Part shown: in pieces, positions 51,998 to 62,679 of the stretch
Numbering within the stretch: position 1 is the stretch's first letter
Layout: each line of letters begins with the position of its first letter
Position numbers and translations under genes: made by a program
NCBI GenBank assembly: GCA_905618945.1
Contig: CAJQTF010000011.1
Location: 62,001-126,000 of the forward strand
Direction of reading: 5' to 3'
Origin: an uncultured Methylophilaceae bacterium
GTDB taxonomy: Bacteria > Pseudomonadota > Gammaproteobacteria > Burkholderiales > Methylophilaceae
DNA length: 64,000 nucleotides
Notes under the pieces: model-generated
What the model was told of the DNA's origin: nothing
What the model saw: only the letters and a program-made list of their open reading frames with translations
Databases searched by the model: none

Positions 51998-52012
51998 ACT
52001 ACTCAACTTAAT

Positions 52013-53080
52013 ATGACCTCTATTATTAATGATGTTTTTTTAAAAACACTTTTAAGAGAAAGAACACCTTACACTCCAGTTTGGATAATGAGGCAAGCCG
52101 GGCGCTATCTCCCAGAATATAGAAAAACTAGAAAGCAAGCAGGAAGTTTTTTAGATCTTTGTAAAAATAAAGATTTTGCTACTGAGGTAACGATGCAGCC
52201 CCTAGAAAGATACCCCAATTTAGATGCAGCAATCTTATTTTCAGATATTTTGACTGTGCCTGACGCAATGGGGTTAGGTCTTTATTTCGAAGAAGGTGAA
52301 GGCCCAAAATTTAAAAACCCATTACAAGATGAGAAAGCAGTTCAAAAGCTAGACATACCAGATGTTGAAGAAAAATTATCATATGTTTTTAATGCGGTTA
52401 AATCAATCAAGGAAGCCCTTAAAAACAGAGTCCCATTAATTGGATTTTCAGGAAGTCCGTGGACACTCGCAACTTATATGGTTGAAGGCAAAGGAAGAAC
52501 AGATTTTTTAAAAATAAAGCAAATGTTATATAGTCGGCCAGATTTGATTAATCATATTCTTAAAATAAATACTGAAACTGTAACTAAATATTTAGCCTGT
52601 CAAATTGATGCAGGTGCAGATGTAGTTATGATTTTTGATTCATGGGGGGGTGCTTTAGCACATAGCGAATATGAAAGTCATTCGTTAAATTATATGAAGG
52701 TAATTATTTCAAACTTAAATTTATTAGGTTATCAAGATGTCCCAAAAATTATATTTACAAAAGGCGGCGGACAGTGGATAGAGGCGCAAGCTAATAGTGG
52801 TGCAGATGCTCTCGGCGTTGATTGGCAGACAGACCTCGGCCCTGCTAGAAAACTAGTAAACAATAAAGTTGCTTTACAGGGAAATCTGGACCCTGCAATT
52901 TTGTTATCGAATCCCAAGTCAATTGAAGCAGCAGTTAAAAGAGTTCTTGATGACTATGGTTATGGCGAAGGACATATTTTTAATTTAGGCCATGGAATTA
53001 CACAGTTCACGCCACCTGAAAACCTTCAAGCATTATTAGAAACCGTTCGCAATTATAGTGCCAAGTATCATCAGGAATAG
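52013..53080 (+). CDS. hemE: uroporphyrinogen decarboxylase
   Basis: HemE converts uroporphyrinogen III to coproporphyrinogen III in haem synthesis. The signature [19 protein letters not shown] is at about residues 21-39, with the catalytic aspartate region [14 protein letters not shown] and the [16 protein letters not shown] block. Length (355 aa) is typical. It lies 15 nt after gltD and is convergent with the TonB-like gene, with 1 nt between the two stops. Confidence 0.97.
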   Translation: MTSIINDVFLKTLLRERTPYTPVWIMRQAGRYLPEYRKTRKQAGSFLDLCKNKDFATEVTMQPLERYPNLDAAILFSDILTVPDAMGLGLYFEEGEGPKFKNPLQDEKAVQKLDIPDVEEKLSYVFNAVKSIKEALKNRVPLIGFSGSPWTLATYMVEGKGRTDFLKIKQMLYSRPDLINHILKINTETVTKYLACQIDAGADVVMIFDSWGGALAHSEYESHSLNYMKVIISNLNLLGYQDVPKIIFTKGGGQWIEAQANSGADALGVDWQTDLGPARKLVNNKVALQGNLDPAILLSNPKSIEAAVKRVLDDYGYGEGHIFNLGHGITQFTPPENLQALLETVRNYSAKYHQE

Positions 53081-53081
53081 A

Positions 53082-53825
53082 TTATTTAGAAAAGTTATTT
53101 TTTTCAGTAAACTTCCATCTACGAGTTATATTAATAATATCAACATTTTTAAGAATTTCTGCAGGAAATCTTGCATAAGGCTCCCCAAGTTTAACAATAT
53201 TAAGTGCTGCTAGATCGAGTTCTTTATGTCCAGAAGATTTATTAATAAATAAATTTTTAATTGTGCCATCTGAGTTAAGTGATACAGTTAATCTAAGTGA
53301 CCCAAACATACCTAATTCAGATGCTTCTTTGGGATAATTCATTGCACCAATTTTCTCTATTTTTTGCCTCCATGCATCAAAGTAAAGTTTATAAATATAA
53401 TCCGTAGTATTGGCTGAAATAGTCCTGACTCTTTGTCGCCCCTTAAGATTATCCCTCTTGGCTAAAAAGTCTATATTTTTTATTTCAGATAAAATTTTTG
53501 ATGTATCGATTGATTTACTATTAGATTTTGAATTTTGTTTTTTATATTTGATTATTTTTTGATTGTTAATAACAACCTTATTTGTAACATCACTTTGATT
53601 ATCTATAATAGTTAAAGAGTTCTTCGGAGGCAATTTTTTTTTATTAGATAAGCTTTTTCCGTCTTCAGAAGGCAACGGCTTAACTAAAGTCACTTGCATA
53701 TTATCAAAACCATCTTGAATAGTGGATTTAATAATTGAAAAAGAAAAATTTTTTATAATAACAAGGTGAAGTAAAACTGAAAAAATAATAGCGATTAGTA
53801 GGCCATATTTTTGAAAATTATTCAT
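53082..53825 (-). CDS. TonB C-terminal domain protein (energy transducer)
   Basis: TonB-type proteins transmit proton-motive force from ExbBD to outer-membrane receptors. The 247-aa protein has one N-terminal membrane helix (about residues 8-28, YGLLIAIIFSVLLHLVIIKNF), a lysine- and asparagine-rich spacer without the usual Pro-Glu/Pro-Lys repeats, and a C-terminal TonB domain (NYPKEASELGMFGSLRLTVSLNSDGTIKNLFINKSSGHKELDLAAL). ExbB and ExbD are not adjacent, so it could instead serve cell-envelope integrity. It overlaps the mpl end by 8 nt and is probably co-transcribed with it. Confidence 0.8.
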   Translation of the reverse strand: MNNFQKYGLLIAIIFSVLLHLVIIKNFSFSIIKSTIQDGFDNMQVTLVKPLPSEDGKSLSNKKKLPPKNSLTIIDNQSDVTNKVVINNQKIIKYKKQNSKSNSKSIDTSKILSEIKNIDFLAKRDNLKGRQRVRTISANTTDYIYKLYFDAWRQKIEKIGAMNYPKEASELGMFGSLRLTVSLNSDGTIKNLFINKSSGHKELDLAALNIVKLGEPYARFPAEILKNVDIINITRRWKFTEKNNFSK

Positions 53826-55179
53826 TTTTTAATAGTTGAATCACTTTATTTTGTAGCCCTGAGAATCCACCGTTACTCATAAAAATTATGTTGTCATTAG
53901 GCTGACAAGAATCAATAATTTTATTTGCCAATATATCTATATCCTTCATGATAGTTACATTGGGAATATTTTTAAATAATATTTTAGGGTCCCATGATAA
54001 ATTTTTTGAAAAACAGAAAATAATATCTGCCTCCTTTAGGCTTATAAGTAAAGCATCCTTCATTTTTCCTAATTGCATTGTGTTTGATCTTGGTTCAATT
54101 ATTGCAACTATTCGATCCGTACCTATTTTACTCCTTAAGCCCTCTAATGTAGTTTTTATAGCTGTTGGATGATGAGCAAAATCATCATAAATATTTATCC
54201 CTCTAGTGGACTCTAAAAGCTCCATTCTTTTTTTTACATTTTTAAATTTACCCAAAGCGCTGATTGACTTATCTGAAGGTATGCCGACATGTTTGGATGC
54301 AGCAATTGCAGCTAAAGCATTCTGCGCATTATGATGTCCAATTAAATCCCATTTGACGATGCCTTGAGATTTTTCTTGAAAGTACACTTCAAATTCATTT
54401 TCATTTATTTTTTGATAAGTCCATTTACCCATAGACCCAAAATCTTCAATCTCTGACCAACAGCCTTGCTCCAATACTTTTTTAAGTGATAAGCTATCAT
54501 TATTGAAAATAATTTTACCGATGTTTGGAATAGTTCTAATTAAATGATGAAAATGTTTTTCAATATTTTCAATATTTTCAAAAATATCTGCATGATCAAA
54601 TTCAAGATTGTTTAAAATTAATGTATTTGGGTGATAGTGAACAAACTTTGATCTTTTATCAAAGAATGCAGTGTCATACTCGTCTGCCTCAATGACAAAA
54701 AAAGTAGAAGAGTTTTTATTACTATTGATTGGTAATCTTGCTGAAACATTAAAGTTATTTGGGATACCACCAATCAAAAAACCTGGCGCTAAACCATTAG
54801 CTTCTAGAATCCAAGCTAGCATGGCAGTAGTTGAAGTTTTGCCATGTGTTCCAGCTACTGCAAGAACCCACTTGTCATGTAAAATATTCTCATAAAGCCA
54901 TTGAGGTCCTGATTGATATTTAAGCTTTTGATTTAATATTGATTCAATTAAAGGATTACCTCGGGTAATAACGTTTCCAATAATAAATATATCTGGTTTT
55001 ATCTCAACTTGTTTTACATCGTAGCCTTCAGTAATTTTTATGTCTAATTGTTCAAGTTGATTTGACATAGGCGGGTAAACATTTAGATCGCACCCCGTTA
55101 CTTTATGTCCTTGGGCTTTTGCTATAGCAGCAATTCCCGCCATAAATGTTCCACATATACCCAGTATATGAATATGCAT
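53818..55179 (-). CDS. mpl: UDP-N-acetylmuramate:L-alanyl-gamma-D-glutamyl-meso-diaminopimelate ligase
   Basis: Mpl recycles cell-wall tripeptide by attaching it to UDP-MurNAc. The 453-aa Mur-ligase has MHIHILGICGTFMAGIAAIAKAQGHKVTGCD at the N-terminus, the ATP loop AGTHGKTSTTAMLAWILE at about residue 110, NLEFDHADIF, and YDDFAHHPTAIKTTLEGLR. The N-terminal ICGTFM form distinguishes Mpl from MurC (IGGxGM). It lies 5 nt downstream of metH. Confidence 0.95.
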   Translation of the reverse strand: MHIHILGICGTFMAGIAAIAKAQGHKVTGCDLNVYPPMSNQLEQLDIKITEGYDVKQVEIKPDIFIIGNVITRGNPLIESILNQKLKYQSGPQWLYENILHDKWVLAVAGTHGKTSTTAMLAWILEANGLAPGFLIGGIPNNFNVSARLPINSNKNSSTFFVIEADEYDTAFFDKRSKFVHYHPNTLILNNLEFDHADIFENIENIEKHFHHLIRTIPNIGKIIFNNDSLSLKKVLEQGCWSEIEDFGSMGKWTYQKINENEFEVYFQEKSQGIVKWDLIGHHNAQNALAAIAASKHVGIPSDKSISALGKFKNVKKRMELLESTRGINIYDDFAHHPTAIKTTLEGLRSKIGTDRIVAIIEPRSNTMQLGKMKDALLISLKEADIIFCFSKNLSWDPKILFKNIPNVTIMKDIDILANKIIDSCQPNDNIIFMSNGGFSGLQNKVIQLLKNE

Positions 55180-55184
55180 ACTTC

Positions 55185-58100
55185 CTACCTTAAATTAGAA
55201 GCTAACCATTTTTTAATCACATCAACAGAAATATCTCTGCGTTTTGCCATATCGTTGACTTGGTCTTCATCAATATTTCCAACACTAAAATATTTAGAGT
55301 TAGGATGGGAGAAGTAAAAGCCACTTACTGAAGAAGCTGGCAGCATAGCCATACTCTCTGTTAATTCCATTCCAATTTCATTTGTTTTTAGTAGCTCAAA
55401 TATATCTTTTTTTACAGTATGTTCAGGGCAGGCTGGATATCCAGGAGCAGGCCTAATTCCCTCATATTTCTCTTTTATCATATCTTCTGTTGATATTTCA
55501 TTAGCAGTTTGGTATCCCCATAAATCCTGTCTTATTCTATCATGCATATATTCAGCAAAAGCTTCAGCCAATCTGTCAGTAATAGCTTTAATCATAATTG
55601 AGCTATAGTCATCTTCCGCTTCTTCAAATATTTTTTCATAAATTTCAGCATTGATACCAGAAGTTACAGCAAACATTCCAATATAATCTTTTACGCCGGT
55701 CGACTTCGGAGCAATATAATCAGACAAGCATTGGTTAGGGTTTAGTGTTCCTTTAATGCTTGGCTTCTCAGTTTGTTGTCTTAGGCAATAATAGGTAAAA
55801 ATAGGTTTAGCTCTGTCTTCATTTTCATATATTTCTATATCATCGTTAACCGAGTTTGCAGGGTAAAAACCAATCACACCATTTGCTTTTAATTTTTTTT
55901 CATTGATTATTTTATTGAGCATTGTTTTAGCTTCAATAAAGAGTTGAGAGGCGCTTTCCCCAACAACTTTATCTTTAAGGATAGCTGGATACTTACCATG
56001 TAAATCCCATGTTTGGAAAAAAGGAGTCCAGTCTATGAATTCAGCAAGTAGTTTGAGATCAATATTCTCAAAAACTCTACGACCAATGAATTTAGGTTTT
56101 TTTGGTTCAAATTTTAGGTGCAGTTTATTTTCTCTAGCAGATTCGAGTGAAATATATTTAGCACCTTTTTTATTTAGGTGCAGCATCCTAACATTTTCAT
56201 AATCCTTAGACAGCCCTATAAGATATTCAACTTTTTTTACAGGGTCCATGAGTGATTGCATCATTGAGACCGATCGGGAGGCGTCTGGAACATGAATAAC
56301 TGGCCCTTCATAGCTAGGGGCAATTTTTACGGCTGTGTGGGCTCTGGAGGTTGTCGCTCCACCAATTAAAAGAGGGACATTATTATTTTTAAAGTATGGA
56401 TCTCGTTGCATTTCACTTGCAACATGGGTCATCTCCTCAAGTGAAGGAGTTATGAGCCCAGACAGGCCAATAATATCTACGTTTTCTTCTTTGGCTTTGG
56501 CTAATATTTCTGAACAAGGCACCATAACGCCCATATTAACAACTTCAAAGTTGTTACATTGTAATACGACTGAAACAATATTTTTACCTATATCGTGAAC
56601 ATCACCTTTAACAGTTGCAATTAGCATTTTCCCTTTTGGCTTTGCTTTAATGCCAGTTCTTTTTTCTTCAGCTTCTTTTTCTTTTTCAATAAAAGGGACA
56701 AGGTGTGCTACAGCTTGTTTCATTACTCGAGCAGATTTAACTACTTGGGGTAAAAACATTTTCCCTTGGCCAAACAAATCACCAACTACATTCATGCCGT
56801 CCATTAAAGGACCTTCAATTACTTTGATTGGGCGTCCATCTTCTTCTTTCATTATCTTTGATCGTGCTTCTTCAGTATCTTCAACAATATAATCAGTTAC
56901 GCCATGAACTAATGCGTACTCAATTCTTTTTTCCACAGGGATTAGGGTTTCTTCATCCCCACGCCAATTTAACTTAAGTTCTTCTTTTTTGCTTCCCTTT
57001 AGAGTCCCTGCTATTTCAATCATTTTTTCAGTAGAATCAGGACTCCTGTTAAGTATTACATCTTCAACTGCTTTTTTTAGATTATCATCTAAGTCATCGT
57101 ACAAACCTAACATGCCCGCATTTACAATCCCCATCGTAAGACCTGCTTTTGCTGCATGATATAAAAATACGGTATGAATAGCCTCCCGAGCTAAGTCATT
57201 TCCTCTAAAGCTAAAACTAACATTGGATACCCCACCTGAAACTTTCGCGTGAGGAAGATTCTCCGTAATCCATTTCGTTGCATTGATGAAATCTACAGCA
57301 TAGTTGTTATGTTCTTCAATTCCAGTTGCGACTGCAAAAATATTTGGGTCAAATATAATATCCTCAGGGGGGAAGTCTAATTTTGTGATTAGAGTGTCAT
57401 AGGCTCGCTTACATATTTCTATTTTTCTTTCATATGTATCTGCTTGGCCTTTTTCATCAAACGCCATCACAATTACTGCTGCACCATAATTAAGACAAAG
57501 TTGTGCTTGTTGAAGAAAGATTGCCTCACCCTCCTTTAATGATATTGAATTTACAACAGATTTACCTTGTACACATTTTAATCCTGCTTCAATCACTTCC
57601 CATTTTGACGAATCAATCATTATTGGAATTCTTGATATATCTGGTTCAGAGGCAATTAAATTGAGAAAGTGCTTCATTGCACTTAGCGAGTCAAGCATAC
57701 CTTCATCCATATTAATATCGATGATTTGCGCTCCGCTTTCTACTTGTTGTCTTGCAACAGATACTGCTTCTTCATATTTTTCATTAATAATCAAATTAGA
57801 AAAAGCTTTCGAGCCAGTGACATTAGTTCTTTCGCCTACATTAATGAATAGCGAGTCATCATTAATTACTAAAGGCTCTAAACCTGATAATTGCGTATAT
57901 ATTTGTTGGGGCGGAATTTCTCTTGGTTTTAAACCTTTCATTTCATTTGCAATGGCTGCAATATGTGCTGGCGTAGTTCCACAACAACCACCTGCAATAT
58001 TTACAAATCCACTATCGGCAAATTCTTTTAGGAGTGAAGACGTATCTTCAGGCTTTTCATCAAAGCCAGTATCGGACATTGGGTTTGGTAACCCTGCATT

Positions 58101-58934
58101 TGGGTAGATACAAATATAAGTGTTTGAAATTTTTGATAACTCTTCAGCATAAGGCCGCATTAATGCTGCACCTAAAGCACAATTTAGGCCAATGGTTAAA
58201 GGTTTTGCATGGCGAACAGAATTCCAAAATGCACTGACAGTTTGCCCTGATAGTATTCTTCCAGAAGCATCTGTAACTGTTCCAGAAATCATAAGAGGAA
58301 GGCGGATTGATTGTTCTTCAAAAATAGAATTAATAGCAAAAAGTGCAGCTTTACAATTAAGAGTATCAAAAACAGTCTCTACTAATAATATGTCAACACC
58401 TCCCTTTATTAAGGCTTTTGTTTGTTCTTGATAGCTTGAAACTAACTGGTCAAAGTTGATATTTCGCGCCCCAGGATCATTAACATCTGGAGATATAGAA
58501 GCGGTCTTGGGGGTGGGCCCAATAGCCCCCGCAACAAATCTTGGTTTTTCAGGAGTTGAGAATTTCGCGGCAGCTGCTTTTGCAAGTTTAGCTGCATTAA
58601 TATTCATCTCATTTACGAGGTGGGGCATATGATAATCATCCTGTGCAATGGAATTTGCACCAAATGTATTTGTCTCGATAATATCAGCACCGGCAGCAAG
58701 ATAATCTTCATGTATATCTTGGATTATTGTGGGCTGAGTAATATTTAGTAATTCATTATTGCCTTTTAAAAATATTTCTCTTTGACCTTTAGGGGCAGAA
58801 AAGTCTAAAAATTCAGACCCTCTGTAATCCTCTTCGGATAAGTGATGTTGTTGGATCATAGTGCCTGTTGCACCATCCATCAATAAAATTCTCTCTGCGA
58901 GTAATTTCTTAAGAATTTTTTCGGTGGTTACCAA
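55185..58934 (-). CDS. metH: cobalamin-dependent methionine synthase
   Basis: MetH transfers a methyl group from methyl-tetrahydrofolate to homocysteine through methylcobalamin. The 1249-aa protein has all four modules: the homocysteine domain with zinc cysteines ([17 protein letters not shown]), the pterin domain ([51 protein letters not shown]), the B12 domain with [17 protein letters not shown] at about residue 760, and the C-terminal reactivation domain ([16 protein letters not shown]). The start is TTG at 58934, preceded by AGGG. No cobalamin or SAH riboswitch is recognisable in the short upstream region. Confidence 0.97.
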   Translation of the reverse strand: MVTTEKILKKLLAERILLMDGATGTMIQQHHLSEEDYRGSEFLDFSAPKGQREIFLKGNNELLNITQPTIIQDIHEDYLAAGADIIETNTFGANSIAQDDYHMPHLVNEMNINAAKLAKAAAAKFSTPEKPRFVAGAIGPTPKTASISPDVNDPGARNINFDQLVSSYQEQTKALIKGGVDILLVETVFDTLNCKAALFAINSIFEEQSIRLPLMISGTVTDASGRILSGQTVSAFWNSVRHAKPLTIGLNCALGAALMRPYAEELSKISNTYICIYPNAGLPNPMSDTGFDEKPEDTSSLLKEFADSGFVNIAGGCCGTTPAHIAAIANEMKGLKPREIPPQQIYTQLSGLEPLVINDDSLFINVGERTNVTGSKAFSNLIINEKYEEAVSVARQQVESGAQIIDINMDEGMLDSLSAMKHFLNLIASEPDISRIPIMIDSSKWEVIEAGLKCVQGKSVVNSISLKEGEAIFLQQAQLCLNYGAAVIVMAFDEKGQADTYERKIEICKRAYDTLITKLDFPPEDIIFDPNIFAVATGIEEHNNYAVDFINATKWITENLPHAKVSGGVSNVSFSFRGNDLAREAIHTVFLYHAAKAGLTMGIVNAGMLGLYDDLDDNLKKAVEDVILNRSPDSTEKMIEIAGTLKGSKKEELKLNWRGDEETLIPVEKRIEYALVHGVTDYIVEDTEEARSKIMKEEDGRPIKVIEGPLMDGMNVVGDLFGQGKMFLPQVVKSARVMKQAVAHLVPFIEKEKEAEEKRTGIKAKPKGKMLIATVKGDVHDIGKNIVSVVLQCNNFEVVNMGVMVPCSEILAKAKEENVDIIGLSGLITPSLEEMTHVASEMQRDPYFKNNNVPLLIGGATTSRAHTAVKIAPSYEGPVIHVPDASRSVSMMQSLMDPVKKVEYLIGLSKDYENVRMLHLNKKGAKYISLESARENKLHLKFEPKKPKFIGRRVFENIDLKLLAEFIDWTPFFQTWDLHGKYPAILKDKVVGESASQLFIEAKTMLNKIINEKKLKANGVIGFYPANSVNDDIEIYENEDRAKPIFTYYCLRQQTEKPSIKGTLNPNQCLSDYIAPKSTGVKDYIGMFAVTSGINAEIYEKIFEEAEDDYSSIMIKAITDRLAEAFAEYMHDRIRQDLWGYQTANEISTEDMIKEKYEGIRPAPGYPACPEHTVKKDIFELLKTNEIGMELTESMAMLPASSVSGFYFSHPNSKYFSVGNIDEDQVNDMAKRRDISVDVIKKWLASNLR

Positions 58935-59239
58935 TTTAATAGCCCTATTATAAAATTGATACGAAATTTTTTAAATATTAGATAAGCCACTGTGCGTTTT
59001 TTCCCTAAAACAATGTGGCCAGATGGAATTTGGTTCACCAAACATTCCGCTTCTGACACGGTTAAAATATGGCGAACGCAGTTTACAAAATAAATTGCAA
59101 TCCGAGCCTGGGATTTTTCTTGCAGCGTTCCTCGAATATGGTGATTCTAGTGTAATAGTTAGAACAAATCAAGAAATGAAGACAGGTTATGTATGTTTAA
59201 AAACATATATTTAATTTAAAGAATAAGTTTTTAATCTAG
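58935..59239 (+). other. metH-ubiK gap with an uncertain 63-aa ORF
   Basis: The 305-bp gap holds the start region of metH (minus strand; a TATAAT on that strand at 58947-58952 is too close to the start codon to be convincing). It also contains a plus-strand frame at 59023-59214, which stays open further upstream without a good start. It encodes MEFGSPNIPLLTRLKYGERS and continues to CLKTYI. It has no ribosome-binding site and matches no family I know. It may be a gene remnant. Confidence 0.35.
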
Positions 59240-59476
59240 TTATTTTGATTTGTGTTCTAAGTCTATAATTTTTGCTTCTAAAGTTTCTAGTTTGGACCTC
59301 GTTCTTTTTAAGACTTCAGTTTGCACATCAAACTCTTCCCTGTTGACCAGGTCCATCTTGGTGAAAGTGCCCTTTAATAGTGCATTTAAATTATCTTCCA
59401 TGTCACTTACTGGAGAATCTTTAATTATATTTTTTATTTTATTTGATAAATTTTGTATTTTTTCTTTATTAAGCAT
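59240..59476 (-). CDS. ubiK: ubiquinone biosynthesis accessory factor UbiK
   Basis: UbiK (YqiC, BMFP family) is a small accessory protein that forms a complex with UbiJ and assists aerobic ubiquinone synthesis. The 78-aa protein is almost entirely helical, and its C-terminal coiled coil REEFDVQTEVLKRTRSKLETLEAKIIDLE is the family signature. It is divergent from the outer-membrane protein/glnK/amtB unit; ubiK next to glnK-amtB also occurs in other gammaproteobacteria. Confidence 0.9.
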   Translation of the reverse strand: MLNKEKIQNLSNKIKNIIKDSPVSDMEDNLNALLKGTFTKMDLVNREEFDVQTEVLKRTRSKLETLEAKIIDLEHKSK

Positions 59477-59588
59477 AAGATTAATCCTTATTAAGCATTG
59501 ATTCTAACAGGAATTAATACTTTATATCTTAGTAGTATAAATATTTTATTATTCCCCAACATAAAATATTTAATTGTTAAATAAAAGT

Positions 59589-59604
59589 TTGGCACGAAAA
59601 TTGC
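59589..59604 (+). promoter_or_regulatory. sigma-54 (RpoN) promoter
   Basis: TTGGCACGAAAATTGC matches the -24/-12 consensus (TGGCACG-N4-TTGC) exactly, with GG and GC 10 nt apart. It lies 68 nt upstream of the outer-membrane protein gene that precedes glnK-amtB. Nitrogen limitation through NtrC is the likely signal. I could not identify a clear NtrC box in the AT-rich upstream sequence. Confidence 0.9.
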
Positions 59605-59671
59605 TTTAACTATTATGTAGGAGAAACAAAACGCGTATGAGTTCATACGTTTTAATTTAGGAGAAGTTGTA

Positions 59672-60457
59672 ATGAAAGTAGATAAACTAAAGTTTGCAGT
59701 GTTAGGAGCACTAATGCTCCCTTTATCTGCAGTTGTAGTTGCTGAGGAAGCTAAGTCAGCTTTTAGTGTTAGCGGAAACGTTGGGCTATATTCTGATTAT
59801 ATATTCCGAGGGTACACACAAACAAAAAATGACCCAGCTTTACAAGGCGGGTTTGATATAGAACATGAAAGCGGAGCATATGCTGGTGTTTGGGCATCCA
59901 ATGTAAATTGGACTACCGAAGGCGGGTATATGGATGATAACAGTATGGAAATAGATGGCTATTTTGGTTTTGCTGGTGGCTTAGGTGAAACTGGTATTGG
60001 ATACGATATTGGTGTCTTAAAATTCTATTATCCAGGGACAAACACTACAGCTGGTGCTGGCGGTGCAGATACAGATGCAACAGAAGTTTACGCAAGTCTA
60101 AGTAAAGACCTTGGTAAGTTTAGCGCAAGTCTGGGTATTTACTATGTAGTTTCTGATGATGCATGGGGCTTTGCCAATGCAGATGGCAGTAAATACTATA
60201 CCGCTGATGTAGACGTTCCAATTGGTGAAACACCTTTGACTGCATCAGTGCATTTAGGACGTCAAACATTCGAAGGCGTAGGCAATGATCCATATGACTA
60301 CACAGATTGGAAAGTAAATTTAGAGTATTCAATAAATGATACTTTTGCTCTCGGTGGTTTTTATTCAGACACAAACCAGAAAGTCGATAAATGGACAGTT
60401 AAGAACGTTTATTTAGGTGACGGTACGGGGGGTGTTTATTTATCTGCAGGATTTTGA
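59672..60457 (+). CDS. Gcw_chp / TIGR02001-type outer-membrane protein
   Basis: The 261-aa protein has a signal peptide ending in VVVAEEA and an outer-membrane beta-barrel-like mature part with alternating aromatic and polar residues. It contains the family motif SGNVGLYSDYIFRGYTQT and NPALQGG-like NDPALQGGFDIEHESG, and ends in VYLSAGF with a terminal Phe typical of barrels. This family, named from the GCW tag, has no firmly proven function. It is driven by a sigma-54 promoter and sits directly before glnK and amtB, which suggests a role in uptake of a nitrogen compound. Confidence 0.85.
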   Translation: MKVDKLKFAVLGALMLPLSAVVVAEEAKSAFSVSGNVGLYSDYIFRGYTQTKNDPALQGGFDIEHESGAYAGVWASNVNWTTEGGYMDDNSMEIDGYFGFAGGLGETGIGYDIGVLKFYYPGTNTTAGAGGADTDATEVYASLSKDLGKFSASLGIYYVVSDDAWGFANADGSKYYTADVDVPIGETPLTASVHLGRQTFEGVGNDPYDYTDWKVNLEYSINDTFALGGFYSDTNQKVDKWTVKNVYLGDGTGGVYLSAGF

Positions 60458-60472
60458 TAGGTAATTTTGTAT

Positions 60473-60493
60473 AGGGAGATTGAAATTCTCCCT
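60473..60493 (+). terminator. weak terminator or attenuator before glnK
   Basis: AGGGAGA and TCTCCCT form a perfect 7-bp stem with a 7-nt loop, followed by TCAATTTTT, a poor T-run. It may reduce read-through from the outer-membrane gene into glnK-amtB or stabilise the upstream mRNA. Confidence 0.55.
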
Positions 60494-60514
60494 TCAATTT
60501 TTAAAGTAATTTAG

Positions 60515-60862
<348 letters not shown>

Positions 60863-60871
60863 GAGACTGAC

Positions 60872-62263
60872 ATGAAAAAATTATTTTCTAAACTTGGGAT
60901 GGTTGGCTTATTAAGCTTTCTCTTAATTGGGTTTTCACAAGTCGGTATGTCAAATGAAGTATTTGATCTATCGAACGGAACAATGCTACTTGCTGATAAT
61001 CATGCAGAAATAGTACCCGCAGTTGAAGCGGTAGAGCAAGCACCTACTTTAGATACAGGTGATACAGCATGGATGATTATTGCAACAATCCTTGTGATTG
61101 TGATGGCGATTCCAGGATTAGCATTATTTTATGGGGGCTTAGTTAGATCCAAGAATATGCTTTCGGTCTTGATGCAAGTCTTTGTTACTTTCTCGTTAAT
61201 GTCAGTTCTATGGGTTATTTATGGTTACAGTTTGGCATTCACAGAGGGTCCATACAATAATTGGATTGGTGGTTTGGGAGCAGCATTTTTAGGGGGGGTC
61301 TCAGGAGATTCAATTTCCGGAACGATTCCTGAATATGTATTTGTTACTTTCCAGTTAACTTTTGCGGCCTTAACCCCTGCTCTTATTGTGGGTGGGTTTG
61401 CTGAGAGAATTAAGTTTCCCGGCATGCTGGTATTTTTAACACTCTGGCTAACTACTGTTTACCTTCCAATTTGCCATATGGTATGGGGGGGCGGGTTAAT
61501 TAGTTCATGGGGCGCAATTGATTTTGCTGGTGGTACCGTAGTTCATATTAATGCCGGTGTTGCAGCACTTGTTCTCGCAATCGGTCTTGGTAAGCGACTT
61601 GGTTACGGGAAAGAAGTTATGGCTCCACATAATATGCCAATGACTATGATTGGCGCCTCATTACTTTGGGCTGGCTGGTTTGGTTTTAATGTAGGTAGTG
61701 AACTTGCTGCTGATAGCACCGCTGGTTTGGTTATGATTAATACACAAGTTGCAGCTGCAGCAGGGGTATTAGGCTGGATAACAATGGAATGGATGGCTCG
61801 TGGGAAACCTTCAATGTTAGGGGGTGCTTCAGGAGCAATTTCAGGGTTAGTTGCTATTACTCCTGCGTGTGCAGTAGTTGGACCAATGGGGGCAATTGCC
61901 TTAGGGTTTTTAGCTAGCATGATTGCATATTGGGCTTGTACTAGCCTTAAAAAATCTTTGGGGTACGATGATTCACTAGACGTATTTGGTATTCATGGTG
62001 TTGCAGGGATAGTAGGTGCAGTTGGGTTAGCGATCCTTATGGCGCCGAAATTTGGCGGTGTTGGGTACGATGAAGGTGTAACTATGATGAGTCAGTTCAT
62101 GGTTCAGGCTAAATCAGTTGGATTTACTATTATCTGGTGCGGTGTAATTAGCTTCATTTTATTTAAAATTGTTGATGTCACTGTTGGTCTTCGTGTTTCA
62201 GAAGAAGATGAAAGAGCCGGTTTAGATACTACTTCACACGGTGAAACAGCGTACCACTCTTAA
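60872..62263 (+). CDS. amtB: ammonium transporter AmtB
   Basis: AmtB is a trimeric inner-membrane ammonium channel. The 463-aa precursor has a signal peptide (LGMVGLLSFLLIGFSQVGMS) and eleven predicted membrane helices. The pore histidines are in FAGGTVVHINAGVAALV (about residue 227) and DVFGIHGVAGIVGAVG (about 375). The C-terminal tail RVSEEDERAGLDTTSHGETAY is the GlnK-binding segment. It is followed by a strong terminator. Confidence 0.97.
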   Translation: MKKLFSKLGMVGLLSFLLIGFSQVGMSNEVFDLSNGTMLLADNHAEIVPAVEAVEQAPTLDTGDTAWMIIATILVIVMAIPGLALFYGGLVRSKNMLSVLMQVFVTFSLMSVLWVIYGYSLAFTEGPYNNWIGGLGAAFLGGVSGDSISGTIPEYVFVTFQLTFAALTPALIVGGFAERIKFPGMLVFLTLWLTTVYLPICHMVWGGGLISSWGAIDFAGGTVVHINAGVAALVLAIGLGKRLGYGKEVMAPHNMPMTMIGASLLWAGWFGFNVGSELAADSTAGLVMINTQVAAAAGVLGWITMEWMARGKPSMLGGASGAISGLVAITPACAVVGPMGAIALGFLASMIAYWACTSLKKSLGYDDSLDVFGIHGVAGIVGAVGLAILMAPKFGGVGYDEGVTMMSQFMVQAKSVGFTIIWCGVISFILFKIVDVTVGLRVSEEDERAGLDTTSHGETAYHS

Positions 62264-62294
62264 TTACTTCCTCCTGTTGTAATTTGAGTAATTT

Positions 62295-62322
62295 AAAAGG
62301 CCCATAGAAATGGGCCTTTTTT
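62295..62322 (+). terminator. Rho-independent terminator after amtB
   Basis: AAAAGGCCCA and TGGGCCTTTT form a 10-bp stem with a 6-nt loop, followed by further T residues. It separates the glnK-amtB unit from pqqA. Confidence 0.9.
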
Positions 62323-62508
62323 ATATGCTAATATTTTATTTTAAATAATAATAAAGTAGAAATGTAATGTCTTTTGCTTTGTTAAAAAATATAACTTGTT
62401 CCATGGTGTAGAAAAATTAAGTAATCTTAATCATGATTATACTTAGCATAATTTCATAACTTAAGTCGATGGATAACAACTGTTTTTAAATTATAGTATG
62501 TCTTCTAG

Positions 62509-62526
62509 ATGCAAAATAATTTGCAT
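62509..62526. repeat. inverted repeat upstream of pqqA
   Basis: ATGCAAA-ATAA-TTTGCAT is a perfect 7-bp inverted repeat ending 31 nt before the pqqA start codon. It could be an operator or a 5'-leader hairpin. The rest of the 62323-62557 gap is AT-rich; no convincing promoter could be singled out. Confidence 0.5.
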
Positions 62527-62557
62527 TAGAATTTGAAAAATATAAGGAGACTTAATT

Positions 62558-62629
62558 ATGTGGACAACACCAGCTGCAACAGAAATGCGTTTTGGTTTTG
62601 AAGTAACAATGTACGTAATGAACAAGTAA
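62558..62629 (+). CDS. pqqA: coenzyme PQQ precursor peptide PqqA (stand-alone)
   Basis: This 23-codon gene is far below the ORF track cut-off. It encodes MWTTPAATEMRFGFEVTMY plus VMNK, with the conserved Glu15 and Tyr19 (E-V-T-M-Y) that PqqE and later enzymes cross-link to form pyrroloquinoline quinone. AAGGAGA lies 7 nt before the ATG, an excellent ribosome-binding site. It stands alone: a terminator lies on each side and no pqqBCDE follow, so the remaining genes must be elsewhere if the pathway works. PQQ serves quinoprotein alcohol, methanol or glucose dehydrogenases. Confidence 0.93.
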   Translation: MWTTPAATEMRFGFEVTMYVMNK

Positions 62630-62646
62630 TTGTTTATTTAATATAT

Positions 62647-62677
62647 AAAAAAGGGGAGCTATTGCTTCCTTTTTTTT
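62647..62677. terminator. bidirectional terminator between pqqA and mltA
   Basis: AAGGGGAGC and GCTTCCTTT form a 9-bp stem with G-U pairs and a TATT loop, with A residues before and T residues after. It can terminate pqqA on the plus strand and mltA on the minus strand. Confidence 0.75.
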
Positions 62678-62679
62678 AT

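Noticed and set aside
55317-58431. Several plus-strand ORFs inside metH
   Set aside because: They are antisense shadows of a fully conserved 1249-aa protein.
58935-59022. Cobalamin or S-adenosylhomocysteine riboswitch upstream of metH
   Set aside because: The leader available is very short and no conserved B12-box or SAH-type stem could be found.
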